A DNA stretch of 49,882 nucleotides from JAWXCM01 sp034408745 (lineage in GTDB: Bacteria > Acidobacteriota > Terriglobia > Bryobacterales > Bryobacteraceae): positions 1 to 49,882 of the forward strand of contig JAWXCM010000187.1 of NCBI GenBank assembly GCA_034408745.1, in the 5' to 3' direction. This document shows, piece after piece, positions 9,263 to 18,264 of the stretch. A program made the position numbers and the translations under genes. Numbering within the stretch: position 1 is the first letter of the stretch; each line of letters opens with the position of its first letter. The notes beneath the pieces are model-generated. The model saw only the letters and a program-made list of their open reading frames with translations, ran no database searches and was not told the origin of the DNA.

Positions 9263-10806
9263 CTCTACCGCCGTTTCGCAATGAGGCCTACGCCGATTTT
9301 GCGCAGCCTGACATCCGACGTGCGCAGCAGGCTGCCGTCGAGAAGGTACGCGCCGAGTTGGGCCGCGAGTATCCGTTGTTGCTCGCGGGCCAGCGGCTCA
9401 CCACCGCGAGCCTTCTGAAATCCACTAACCCCGCCCGGATCGCCGAGCTGGTGGGCGCTCACCACAAAGCCGACGCCGACCTCGCGCGACAGGCCGTCGA
9501 ACGCGCTGTCGCGGCATTCCCGAAGTGGTCCCACACACTCGCCGAGGACCGTGCGCGCATGGCGGTCCGGGCCGCGGAACTCATCCGGGGGCGCAAGTTC
9601 GAGTTCAACGCCTGGCTCGCATTTGAAGCGGGAAAGACGTGGCCTGAAGCCGAAGCTGAGACCGCCGAAGCGATCGACTTCTGCGAGTTCTACGCTCGCC
9701 AGATGCTGAAATATCTGCCTGGTCCCGCACCGGTGCAGTTGCCTGGGGAAGACGGCCGTGTCATGTATCTGCCGCTCGGGGTTGGCGTAGTGATTCCGCC
9801 ATGGAACTTCGCGCTCGCGATCCTCACCGGCATGGCGGTAGCGGCTCTGGTCGCTGGCAACACGGTAATCATCAAGCCATCAAGTGAGACGCCGACGGTC
9901 GCGCAGAAGCTTGCCGAGGTTCTCCTCGACGCTGGCTTTCCGCCCGAGAGTTTCTCCATGCTGGTGGGCAGCGGCGCCGAAGTGGGCGACGTGTTAGTGG
10001 AACATCCAAAGACGCGCTTCGTGTCGTTCACAGGCTCGCGCGACGTCGGGCTGCGCATCAACGAACTGGCCGCGAAACCGCAGAAGGGTCAGATCTGGAT
10101 CAAGCGGGTTATTGCCGAGATGGGCGGGAAAGACGCCATCATCGTCGACAGCGAATGCGACGTCGACAAAGCCGTGGCCGGTGTCGCGCAATCGGCATTC
10201 GGCTATCAGGGACAGAAGTGCTCAGCCTGCTCGCGAGCCATCGTCGACGCGAAGGTCTACGATGCCTTCGTCGAGAAACTGGAGCAGCGTGTCGCCACGT
10301 TGACCATGGGTGATCCCGATGCCGGCGATGCCTACATGGGACCCGTCATCAGCGAGAAAGCTCGCCGGACCATCCTCGATTACATAGAGGTGGGCAAATC
10401 AGAAGGACGTCAGATCTCGGGTGGCGAATCGAAGGACAACTTCATTCCCGCAACCGTATTCGTCGACGTTGCTCCTGAAGCGAGGATCTTCCAGGAAGAG
10501 ATCTTCGGCCCGGTGCTCGCCGTTACGAAGGCGAACGACTTCGAACACGCACTGCATCTGGCGAACGATTCGGTCTACGGCCTCACTGGCGCGGTTTATA
10601 CCAACAACCGCGAGAAGATCGAACAGGCCCGCAACCGCTTCCACGTCGGCAACCTGTACATCAATCGCAAGTGCACCGGCGCGATGGTCGGAGCGCATCC
10701 GTTCGGCGGCTTCAACATGTCGGGCACCGATTCCAAAGCCGGTGGACCGGAATACCTGCTGCAATTCCTGCAGGCAAAATCGGTAGCGGAGAAGCTGGAG
10801 CCATAA
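9259..10806 (+). CDS. pruA: L-glutamate gamma-semialdehyde (1-pyrroline-5-carboxylate) dehydrogenase
   Basis: 515 residues, the normal length of the monofunctional RocA/PruA type. It oxidises glutamate semialdehyde (from proline or arginine breakdown) to glutamate with NAD+. Aldehyde dehydrogenase landmarks: IPPWNFALAI (nucleotide-binding start), IIKPSSETP, FTGSRDVG, the general-base Glu287 in AEMGGKDAI, and the catalytic Cys321 in GQKCSACSR. EIFGPVLAV and the C-terminal INRKCTGAMVGAHPFGGF with SGTDSKAGGPEYLLQF are typical of P5C dehydrogenases rather than generic aldehyde dehydrogenases. No proline dehydrogenase gene is next to it. Starts inside the last codon of the YtxH-like gene (ATGA overlap). 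Confidence 0.93.
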   Translation: MTLPPFRNEAYADFAQPDIRRAQQAAVEKVRAELGREYPLLLAGQRLTTASLLKSTNPARIAELVGAHHKADADLARQAVERAVAAFPKWSHTLAEDRARMAVRAAELIRGRKFEFNAWLAFEAGKTWPEAEAETAEAIDFCEFYARQMLKYLPGPAPVQLPGEDGRVMYLPLGVGVVIPPWNFALAILTGMAVAALVAGNTVIIKPSSETPTVAQKLAEVLLDAGFPPESFSMLVGSGAEVGDVLVEHPKTRFVSFTGSRDVGLRINELAAKPQKGQIWIKRVIAEMGGKDAIIVDSECDVDKAVAGVAQSAFGYQGQKCSACSRAIVDAKVYDAFVEKLEQRVATLTMGDPDAGDAYMGPVISEKARRTILDYIEVGKSEGRQISGGESKDNFIPATVFVDVAPEARIFQEEIFGPVLAVTKANDFEHALHLANDSVYGLTGAVYTNNREKIEQARNRFHVGNLYINRKCTGAMVGAHPFGGFNMSGTDSKAGGPEYLLQFLQAKSVAEKLEP

Positions 10807-10816
10807 ACTGGTTCCG

Positions 10817-11962
10817 ATGAAAATTACCGCCATTGAAACGGTAACGCTGGAACGCGGCGTTACGGTGCATGCCGGCCCGATCCGCTGGCTTTGGGTGCGT
10901 GTGCACACAGACACGGGGCTGATCGGGCTCGGCGAGACATATCCCTGGCCCGACGCTGAAGCGGCTGTGGTGAAGAACGCGCTGGCGCCCGTGCTGCTCG
11001 GCAAAGACGCCTCGCGCATCGACATGCTGTGGGGCGACATGTTCACCGCCATCAGCTACAGTGGCTGGGCCGGTGCGGAGATGCGCGCCATCAGTGCTGT
11101 CGATATGGCGCTGTGGGACATCGCCGGTAAGTCCGCGGGGAAGCCGGTGTATGAGATGCTGGGCGGCGCATCCCGCGATTCCATCCGCACTTACAACACC
11201 TGCTACGACCATCTCGATTTCCTGACGGAGCCCGTGAAACTGGCGCGCTCCCTTCTCGACAGTGGCGTACGCGCGATGAAGATCTGGCCGATGGACCCTG
11301 TGGCCATCGCGAACCGCGGGCAGCACATCACAAGGCAGGAACTGCGCGAAGGACTGCGTCCGTTGCGACTGATCAAAGAAGAGTTCGGCGAAGACATGGA
11401 AGTTGCGATGGAGTTCCACGGCTTCTGGAACCTGCACTGCGCCATTCAGATCGCACAGGCATGCGAGGAGTATCAGCCGATGTGGCTGGAAGAGATGCTG
11501 CCGCAGGACAACCTGGCCGCGTACTCGGAACTCGCGGCCGCAACCAGTTTGCCGCTCTGTGTCAGTGAGCGGCTGATGACGCGCTGGGGCTTTCGCGAAC
11601 TGCTGGACAACGGTGCGGCGCGCATCGTCATGCCCGACATCTCCTGGTGCGGCGGCATCTCAGAAGCGAAGAAGATCGCCACCGCGGCGGAGACAAACTA
11701 CCGCCCCATTGCTCCGCACAACTGCGGCGGGCCCGTGCTGCATGCGGCCTCGCTGCATCTTGCGGCCAACGTGCCCAACCTGTACATCTGCGAGTCGGTG
11801 CGCCGCCGCTACGCCGAGGAGTTCCTCGGCCTGGTCAACACCACGTTCCCGCTGCCGCACGGAACGGGAGCATTCCCGCTGCCCTCCGGGCCTGGACTTG
11901 GAGTCGAGCTTACCGCGGAAACGCTGGCGCGACCCGACGCCACCGTCGTGCGCATCGAGTAG
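10817..11962 (+). CDS. Cytoplasmic enolase-superfamily enzyme (mandelate racemase type)
   Basis: 381 residues without signal peptide. Capping domain MKITAIETVTLERGV..., then barrel. Metal ligands by alignment with its paralogue at 1659-2873: Glu199 (in MEFHGFWN, E-x-H form), Glu225 (LEEML), Glu251 (SERL), spaced 26 and 26. MKIWPMDP gives the strand-2 Lys, APHNCGGPVLH the likely base His. Substrate unknown; a sugar-acid dehydratase or epimerase is the best guess. It starts 10 bp after pruA, so probably the same transcript. Its last codons, RIE plus stop, form part of a degenerate triplicated segment that continues downstream. Confidence 0.85.
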   Translation: MKITAIETVTLERGVTVHAGPIRWLWVRVHTDTGLIGLGETYPWPDAEAAVVKNALAPVLLGKDASRIDMLWGDMFTAISYSGWAGAEMRAISAVDMALWDIAGKSAGKPVYEMLGGASRDSIRTYNTCYDHLDFLTEPVKLARSLLDSGVRAMKIWPMDPVAIANRGQHITRQELREGLRPLRLIKEEFGEDMEVAMEFHGFWNLHCAIQIAQACEEYQPMWLEEMLPQDNLAAYSELAAATSLPLCVSERLMTRWGFRELLDNGAARIVMPDISWCGGISEAKKIATAAETNYRPIAPHNCGGPVLHAASLHLAANVPNLYICESVRRRYAEEFLGLVNTTFPLPHGTGAFPLPSGPGLGVELTAETLARPDATVVRIE

Positions 11963-12290
11963 CGTCAGGTGGACGGCGCCAACGACCGCCGCTCGAGTGG
12001 GGCAGACTCCCGCTGCACGCGACATCGTGCATGAAGCGGAGCGTCTGTCAGCGCATCGAGTAGCTTCAGGTCCAGCGCCTGCACGCGTCGCACTGTTGAC
12101 CAGCACCGCTCGTCCGGGAGACACAGTACCGGACCATCGCTCCGCGCAAGCGCGGCATATTCCGTCACACGCATTCGAGTAAGCTTCAGGTCGACAGCGC
12201 TTCCACCACCAGTTGCTGCACACGCGGACTGTTGACCATCACCGCATGTGCCGGCACGTTGACGCAGACGTTGCAGGCACCCGGCAACAC
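11926..12290. repeat. Degenerate triplication of a convergent gene junction
   Basis: The tail of the enolase gene and the tail of the convergent lipase gene appear to meet three times in tandem. Near-identical cores CATCGAGTAGCGTCAGG (11955), CATCGAGTAGCTTCAGG (12055) and CATTCGAGTAAGCTTCAGG (12172) start units about 100 and 118 bp apart. Left of each core lies a decayed copy of the enolase C-terminus. Right of each lies, on the minus strand, a decayed copy of the lipase C-terminus: the true end reads AVMVNSPRVQQLVVEALST, the middle copy AVLVNSATRAGAG, the outer copy GVCPTRAAVVGAVHLT. The first unit carries the real enolase stop and the third the real lipase stop; the rest is non-coding. Confidence 0.6.
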
Positions 12291-12800
12291 CGAACTGCTC
12301 GCCGGCAGGATCATCAGGTCGAATCGCGACCACACCGACGTCACCCGAACATTGCGGCACAACTCCGGTGCGCGCTGGTTCAACTCACGCAACAGCGCGC
12401 TTCCCGGCCGCATGTCACGAGCTCCCTCATTGAACCGGCAGTACGCCGACCACGTCCCGTTGTGCGGTGAGGAGATGGTGACCAGCCGCTCCACGCGTTC
12501 GACGCCCGCCAGCGACTGCACGTACACGCGCGAAACGATCCCGCCCATGCTGAACCCCACAATGTCGATGTGCGGCGCGCCGGCCAGGTGCCGTTGCACA
12601 TATGCGTCCACCTGCCCGGCCAGTTCCAGCAGTCCGGCACTGCCGTTGTTCGGCGTCACATCCAGCGCGTGTGTTTCCCAGCCTTGTTCCCGCAGCCCGG
12701 CCGCCATGCGACGGAACAGGGCCGAGGTGTCGTCAATGCCGTGGATCAGCAGGACGGGATTCTTCACTGCTCTCAGCATATGCGAGATAATCACTTCCAT
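12186..12800 (-). CDS. Alpha/beta-hydrolase, triacylglycerol lipase-like
   Basis: 204 residues from ATG 12800 (a second ATG at 12779 is possible; further upstream in-frame sequence would run into the divergent gene). Lipase features: oxyanion HG (LLIHGIDDT, His20), nucleophile elbow VGFSMGG with Ser84, then SPHNGTWSAY. Asp161 in SRFDLMILP and His185 in VPAHAVMVN complete a probable triad. Length and order fit compact bacterial lipases/PGAP1-like hydrolases. No signal peptide is seen. Its 3' end is the source of the decayed repeats at about 11.95-12.17 kb. Divergent from the cytochrome gene with about 40 bp between starts. Confidence 0.8.
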   Translation of the reverse strand: MEVIISHMLRAVKNPVLLIHGIDDTSALFRRMAAGLREQGWETHALDVTPNNGSAGLLELAGQVDAYVQRHLAGAPHIDIVGFSMGGIVSRVYVQSLAGVERVERLVTISSPHNGTWSAYCRFNEGARDMRPGSALLRELNQRAPELCRNVRVTSVWSRFDLMILPASSSVLPGACNVCVNVPAHAVMVNSPRVQQLVVEALST

Positions 12801-12839
12801 CACGCCCCGTTTGGGGGCTCGGTCAGGAGTGTGCAATTC

Positions 12840-15758
12840 GTGCGGACCCGCGTCCTTGTTTTGAGCGTCGGCCTGACTGTAGCGGCCGCCGCCGCCCCGA
12901 AGCCTGTTGATTTCGCGCGCGAAATCCGCCCCCTGCTGTCCGATAACTGCTTCGGCTGTCACGGTCCTGATTCCGGTACGCGCATGGCGGGCCTGCGGCT
13001 CGACCGCAAAGAGGATGCCTTCGCGGCAAGGCGCCGCGGTGCCGCCATCGTTCCCGGCAACGTGCAGTCAAGCCTGCTGTTCCAGCGCATCTCTGACACC
13101 AGCGATGCGCGCCGCATGCCGCCGCCGAACTCGCACAAAGTCCTCACTCCGGATCAGATCGCAACACTGCGCCGCTGGATTGAGGGGGGCGCACCGTGGC
13201 AGGAACACTGGGCTTTCAAAGCGCCCGTACGTCCGAAGCTTCCGGTGGTAAAGGCCGCCGCGTGGGGAACCAGTCCCATCGACAAGTTCATCCTCGCACG
13301 TCTGGAAGCCGAGGGTCTCATGGCCGCTCCCACCGCGGAAAAGAGAACGTTGCTGCGCCGCGTGGCGCTCGATCTCACCGGCCTGCCGCCAACTCCCGCA
13401 GAGATCGAAACGTACCTCGCCGACAAGTCGCCACAGTCGTATGAGCGCATGGTGGATCGGTATCTCGCCTCGCCGCATTTCGGCGAACACCGCGCGCGCT
13501 ACTGGCTGGACGTCGCGCGTTACGGCGACACGCACGGCATTCACATCGACAACTACCGTCAGATCTGGCCTTATCGAGACTGGGTGATTCGCGCGTTCAA
13601 CTCGAACATGCACTTTGACGAGTTCACCATTGAGCAGCTGGCTGGCGACCTGCTTCCCAACGCAACGCTCGATCAGAAGATCGCCACCGGCTTTCACCGG
13701 TGCAACGTGACGACGAGCGAAGGCGGCGCGATCGACGACGAGTATTACGAGATCTATGCAAAGGACCGCGCCGACACCACGGGCGCTGCATGGCTCGGGC
13801 TGACCGTCGGATGCGCCACGTGCCACGACCACAAGTTCGACCCGATCCTGCAGAAGGACTTCTACGCGCTCGGCGCATTCTTCCGCAACACGCCGCAGCG
13901 GGCGATGGACGGCAACGTCTCCGACACGCCGCCGTTCCTCTTTGTTCCGGCTGATGAAGATCGCGAGGCACATGACAAGCTGCTGGCGAAAGTTGGCAGC
14001 CTTCGCGCCGATATGCGCGGCTCACGCGACGCGGCATTCCCGCGCTTTCAGAAGTGGCTCGCCGACGGTGGTCAGATGCCGGCGGAACCGCTGGGCAAAG
14101 GCGTCACCCGCGAGCGCATGGAGAAGCTGGACGCATCGAAGCCGTTCTCCGTCAGCGCGCGATTCACGGCGCCGGACAAGTTCACGCGAGGCATCGAACT
14201 GGCGTCGCACAAGATCTCGAAGGAGAAGAACCGGGGCTGGCAGCTCGACTTCAACAACAAGGGGATTCTCGCGTTTCGTCTGGTGGGCGATGACGGCAAG
14301 AGCGTTGAAGTGAGGACGATCGACCCGATCGAGCCAGGCAAGTCGACGCATGTGGTTGCGACGTGGGATGGCTCGCGCAGGCAGGCTGGTCTGCGCCTGT
14401 TCCTCAACGGCAACGAAGTGATCGCGCAGGGGCGCAACAGCGAGTCGCAGGACCTGGTGGGCAGCATCTCGGTGGAAGGCAAGCCGAACATCCACGCCTC
14501 GGTGTCGAACTTCCGCATGGTGAATCGCGAAGTGACCGAGAGTGAGATTGCGATACTCGGCGGCGACGGACTGACATGGTATCTCGTAAATAACGACGAA
14601 GCGTTCAAGAAGCTTGTCGAGGCGCAGGACAAACTGAACGAGTCCGTGCATGAGATCGTGGCGCGAGGCAGCATCACGCTGGTGATGCAGGAGCGCACGG
14701 ACCAGACTCCATACGCGAATCTCCTGTTCCGTGGCGCGTACGATCAGAAGCGCCAGCGCGTAGAAGCGGCGACGCCGTCCGTGCTGCCGCCTATGGCAAC
14801 AAATCAGCCTCGCAACCGGCTCGGGTTTGCACGCTGGCTGTTCGCACCGGAGCACCCGTTGACAGCGCGGGTGGCCGTGAACCGCATGTGGCAGGAAGTG
14901 TTTGGTGTGGGACTCGTGAAGACGGCGGATGACTTCGGCAGTCAGGGCGAACCACCCTCGCACCCCGAACTGCTCGACTGGCTTGCGGTCGATTTCGCGG
15001 AGAACGGCTGGGATGTAAAGCGCTTCTATCGTCAGCTACTGTTGTCGTCCACGTATCGTCAGTCGGCGGCGGTGACGCCCGCCAAACAGGCGAAAGATCC
15101 GGAGAACCGCCTGCTCAGCCGCGCTCCGAGATTCCGTCTGGATGGTGAAGTGGTTCGGGATTATGTGCTGGCTGCCAGTGGCCTGTTGTCGCGGCAGATT
15201 GGTGGACCGAGCGTGCGCCCGTATCAGCCGGAAGGCGTCTGGGAAGCGGTCGCGATGAACGGATCGAACACGCGCTTCTACAAGCGCGACAACGGTGACT
15301 CTCTGTATCGCCGGTCCATGTACACGTTCTGGAAACGCAGTGCTCCACCGGCCAGCATGGACATATTCAATGCGCCGTCTCGCGAGTCCTGCGCAGTCCG
15401 CCGCGAGCGCACCAACACACCGCTGCAGGCGCTGGTGACGATGAACGATGAGCAGTTCTTTGAAGCCGCCCGTTATCTGGCGCAGAGCGTGATGTCGGGC
15501 ACCGCCGAGTTCGTTGCACGTATGGATGCGATGGCGACGCGCGTTCTGTCGCGGCCGCTCAGTGTTGCCGAAGCACCGGTGGTGCGCAAAGCGTTCGACG
15601 ACTACCTGCAGCACTATGCAAAGAACCCGGCCGACGCACGCAAGCTACTGCGAATCGGCGTACGCAGTGCGGATCCTTCGCTGCCACAGGCCGAGCTCGC
15701 GGCGTACACGATGGTTGCCAATCAGCTTTTCAATCTGGATGAGGCGTTAAACAAATGA
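12840..15758 (+). CDS. Planctomycete-type cytochrome c protein (PSCyt1-DUF1549-LamG-like-DUF1553)
   Basis: 972 residues from GTG 12840, chosen because AGGAG (12825-12829) sits 10 nt upstream and the product starts with a signal peptide (RTRVLVLSVGLTVAAAAA). Domains in order: PSCyt1 with haem motif CFGCH near residue 40; DUF1549/PSCyt2 including the conserved CATCHDHKFDP, a second CxxCH; a concanavalin/LamG-like insert in the middle (GWQLDFNNKGILAFRL, LFLNGNEV); and DUF1553/PSD1 at the C-terminus (ARVAVNRMWQEVFG, RRSMYTFWKR, TPLQALVTMNDEQF). Proteins of this kind are nearly always followed by DUF1501, as here. Presumed periplasmic, with a role in extracellular polymer breakdown or electron transfer that is unproven. 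Overlaps the next gene by ATGA. Confidence 0.9.
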   Translation: MRTRVLVLSVGLTVAAAAAPKPVDFAREIRPLLSDNCFGCHGPDSGTRMAGLRLDRKEDAFAARRRGAAIVPGNVQSSLLFQRISDTSDARRMPPPNSHKVLTPDQIATLRRWIEGGAPWQEHWAFKAPVRPKLPVVKAAAWGTSPIDKFILARLEAEGLMAAPTAEKRTLLRRVALDLTGLPPTPAEIETYLADKSPQSYERMVDRYLASPHFGEHRARYWLDVARYGDTHGIHIDNYRQIWPYRDWVIRAFNSNMHFDEFTIEQLAGDLLPNATLDQKIATGFHRCNVTTSEGGAIDDEYYEIYAKDRADTTGAAWLGLTVGCATCHDHKFDPILQKDFYALGAFFRNTPQRAMDGNVSDTPPFLFVPADEDREAHDKLLAKVGSLRADMRGSRDAAFPRFQKWLADGGQMPAEPLGKGVTRERMEKLDASKPFSVSARFTAPDKFTRGIELASHKISKEKNRGWQLDFNNKGILAFRLVGDDGKSVEVRTIDPIEPGKSTHVVATWDGSRRQAGLRLFLNGNEVIAQGRNSESQDLVGSISVEGKPNIHASVSNFRMVNREVTESEIAILGGDGLTWYLVNNDEAFKKLVEAQDKLNESVHEIVARGSITLVMQERTDQTPYANLLFRGAYDQKRQRVEAATPSVLPPMATNQPRNRLGFARWLFAPEHPLTARVAVNRMWQEVFGVGLVKTADDFGSQGEPPSHPELLDWLAVDFAENGWDVKRFYRQLLLSSTYRQSAAVTPAKQAKDPENRLLSRAPRFRLDGEVVRDYVLAASGLLSRQIGGPSVRPYQPEGVWEAVAMNGSNTRFYKRDNGDSLYRRSMYTFWKRSAPPASMDIFNAPSRESCAVRRERTNTPLQALVTMNDEQFFEAARYLAQSVMSGTAEFVARMDAMATRVLSRPLSVAEAPVVRKAFDDYLQHYAKNPADARKLLRIGVRSADPSLPQAELAAYTMVANQLFNLDEALNK

Positions 15759-17296
15759 GACTGCAGCCTGACGCCGAAGGGCACTATTTACGCGAGGCGC
15801 ATGAGCTGGACCGCGGCTCACTGCGGGCGCATGCGCCGGGAACGCATCCGCTCGATTCCATCGCAGCGGGCATGAGTGTGGAGGAGTCGCGCCGCCGGTT
15901 CTTCGGGCGAGGCATGCGCGGCATCGGCGCGGTCGCGCTGGCACATCTGTTCGGCGACAACGTGCATGCGGAAGCCCCTCCCGTGCTGCCGCACTTCGCG
16001 CCGAAAGCGAAACGCTGCATCTATCTCCATCTGGTCGGCTCACCGCCGCAGCAGGAGACGTTCGACTACAAGCCGAAGATGGAGCAGTGGTTCGACAAGG
16101 ACCTGCCGGAATCGATTCGTCAGGGCCAGCGCCTCACCACAATGACCAGCGGCCAGACGCGCTTTCCCATCGTGCCGTCTAAGTTCGGCTTCGCGCAACA
16201 TGGTAAGTCCGGCGCATGGATCTCTGAGCTGTTGCCGTATACAGCGAAGATGGCGGACGACATCGCGATCATCCGGTCCATGAACACCGATGCCATCAAC
16301 CACGAACCGGCCATCACGTTCTTTCAAACCGGGTTCATGATTGCGGGCCGTCCGTGCATCGGATCGTGGCTGAGTTACGGCCTGGGCAGCATGAATCAGG
16401 ATCTGCCGACGTTCGTGGTGCTGCAGGCAAAGCACAATCATCCCAAGGCCAACGTGCAGGCGATATCGGCCAGGCTCTGGAGCGCGGGTTTTCTCTCAGG
16501 ACAATACTCGGGCGTAAGCCTGCGCAGTTCGGGCGATCCGGTGCTGTTCATCAACAACCCTTCGGGCGTGCCGACACCGGTGCGCCGCCGCATGCTGGAC
16601 GCGCTGGGGCAGATGAATGAGCTAACTTATCAGAAGCTCGCCGACCCGGAAACAAAGACGCGCATCGCGCAGTATGAGATGGCGTTTCGAATGCAGTCGT
16701 CAGTGCCGGATCTGGTGGACCTGAGCAAGGAACCGGAAAGCACGTGGAAGGCCTACGGTCCGGAAGCGAAGACATCAGGCTCATTTGCGCAGACATGTTT
16801 GATGGCGCGCCGGCTGGCTGAACGGGGCGTGCGCTTCGTACAGGTGTATCACCGCGGATGGGACGTGCACGGCAATCTTCCGGAAGTGTTGCCGAGCCAG
16901 TGCAAGGAAATCGATCAGCCCTGTTATGCGCTGATTCAGGATTTGAAACAGCGCGGGATGCTCGACGATACACTGGTGATTGTTGCGGGCGAGTTCGGGC
17001 GCACCATCTATTGTCAGGGCAAACTACAGCGTGACGATTATGGTCGCGATCATCATCCGCGCTGCTTCAGCCTGTGGATGGCGGGCGGCGGAATCAAAGG
17101 CGGCGTGGTGCACGGCGAAACGGACGAGTTCAGCTACAACATCACGCGCGACCCGGTGCATGTACGCGATTTCCAGGCAACCATCATGCACCTGTTCGGA
17201 ATCAACCATGAGAAGTTTACTTACAAATACCAGGGGCTCGACATGAGGCTTACCGGAGTGGAGAAGGCGGAAGTGGTGAAGGCGATTCTCGCATGA
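15755..17296 (+). CDS. DUF1501 family protein
   Basis: 513 residues. The first about 45 residues are charged and lead to a twin-arginine-like segment (RRRFFGRGMRGIGAVALAHLF), so export may be via Tat, although the leader is unusually far from the start. Core features of DUF1501 (sulfatase/alkaline phosphatase-like fold): CIYLHLVGSPPQQETFDYKP, MNTDAINHEPAITFFQTG, VYHRGWDVHGN, VIVAGEFGRTIY, DYGRDHHPRCFSLWMAGGG, and FQATIMHLFGINHEKFTYKY at the end. Partner of the upstream PSCyt/DUF1553 protein by position and by the usual pairing of these families. Starts by ATGA overlap and itself overlaps the nucleoside hydrolase by ATGA. Confidence 0.9.
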   Translation: MRLQPDAEGHYLREAHELDRGSLRAHAPGTHPLDSIAAGMSVEESRRRFFGRGMRGIGAVALAHLFGDNVHAEAPPVLPHFAPKAKRCIYLHLVGSPPQQETFDYKPKMEQWFDKDLPESIRQGQRLTTMTSGQTRFPIVPSKFGFAQHGKSGAWISELLPYTAKMADDIAIIRSMNTDAINHEPAITFFQTGFMIAGRPCIGSWLSYGLGSMNQDLPTFVVLQAKHNHPKANVQAISARLWSAGFLSGQYSGVSLRSSGDPVLFINNPSGVPTPVRRRMLDALGQMNELTYQKLADPETKTRIAQYEMAFRMQSSVPDLVDLSKEPESTWKAYGPEAKTSGSFAQTCLMARRLAERGVRFVQVYHRGWDVHGNLPEVLPSQCKEIDQPCYALIQDLKQRGMLDDTLVIVAGEFGRTIYCQGKLQRDDYGRDHHPRCFSLWMAGGGIKGGVVHGETDEFSYNITRDPVHVRDFQATIMHLFGINHEKFTYKYQGLDMRLTGVEKAEVVKAILA

Positions 17297-18264
17297 GGGA
17301 TGTGTCGCGTCGCGCGCTGCTGGCCGGAGCGGCCGCAAGTTCGTTGCTTGCTCAGGCTCCTTCACTCGAACAGCGCCTGGCGTTGCCGTCGGGTGTCGTC
17401 GACGCCGTCCTCGATACGGACACGTACAACGAGATCGACGATCAGTTCGCAGTCGCGTATGCGCTTCGGTCGCCCGAGCGCATGCGCATCGAGGCGGTGT
17501 ATGCCGCGCCCTATCTGAATGACCGTTCCACATCCGCCGCGGACGGGATGCAGAAAAGCTACGAAGAGATTCTGCGCATCCTCGGACGCCTGAAGGTCGA
17601 CCCCGCGAAGTTCGCATACACCGGTTCGAAGCAGTTCATGCAGCGCGCTGGTGTTCCTGTGGAAAGCCCAGCGGCGACGGATCTGATTGCGAAGGCGATG
17701 AAGCCGCGCCAGGGTCCGCTCTATGTGCTAACCGTTGGCGCACCGACCAACGTATCCTCGGCGATCCTTATGGAGCCGAAGATCAAGGACAAGATCGTGG
17801 TGGTGTGGCTCGGGGGGCAGCCGTTCGACTGGCGCACCGCTCGCGAGTTTAATCTGCAGCAGGACATTCATTCCTCGCGCGTGTTGTACGATTCCGGAGT
17901 GCCGCTGGTGAACATCCCGACGAAGAATGTGTCGGAGCATTTGCGTACCACGGTCGCGGAGGTCGATCAGTTCCTCAAAGGCAAGTCGCCGATCGCGGAC
18001 TACCTGGCGTCGGAGTTCACCACGTACGCGAAGGCGCATTCCCCGTCGATGACCTTTGCGTATTCGAAGGTGATCTGGGACATCTCTGCGGTGGCGTGGC
18101 TGATCGAGCCGAAGTGGATCCCGTCGAAGATTGTGCCGAGTCCTGTGCTGACAGACGACTTCCGTTACGAGCAGCGCGACGGCCGTCATGTGGTGCGCGT
18201 GGCGACGGAGTGCAATCGCGACCGCGTGTTCGACGATCTGTTCCGCAAGCTGACCAAAAGTTAG
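17293..18264 (+). CDS. Exported inosine-uridine-type nucleoside hydrolase
   Basis: 323 residues with a twin-arginine-like leader (RDVSRRALLAGAAASSLLAQ). The calcium-binding signature of nucleoside hydrolases is present as DTDTYNEIDDQFAVAYAL (Asp41, Asp43, Asp49, Asp50). LTVGAPTNVSSAIL and IVVVWLGGQPFDWRTAREFNL match the middle and substrate-binding region. Expected reaction: cleavage of a ribosidic bond. It is translationally coupled (ATGA) to DUF1501, so it belongs to the same operon; a nucleosidase-fold protein in this operon could instead act on another glycoside. Its stop overlaps the stop of the convergent hydrolase gene by 4 bp. Confidence 0.85.
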   Translation: MRDVSRRALLAGAAASSLLAQAPSLEQRLALPSGVVDAVLDTDTYNEIDDQFAVAYALRSPERMRIEAVYAAPYLNDRSTSAADGMQKSYEEILRILGRLKVDPAKFAYTGSKQFMQRAGVPVESPAATDLIAKAMKPRQGPLYVLTVGAPTNVSSAILMEPKIKDKIVVVWLGGQPFDWRTAREFNLQQDIHSSRVLYDSGVPLVNIPTKNVSEHLRTTVAEVDQFLKGKSPIADYLASEFTTYAKAHSPSMTFAYSKVIWDISAVAWLIEPKWIPSKIVPSPVLTDDFRYEQRDGRHVVRVATECNRDRVFDDLFRKLTKS

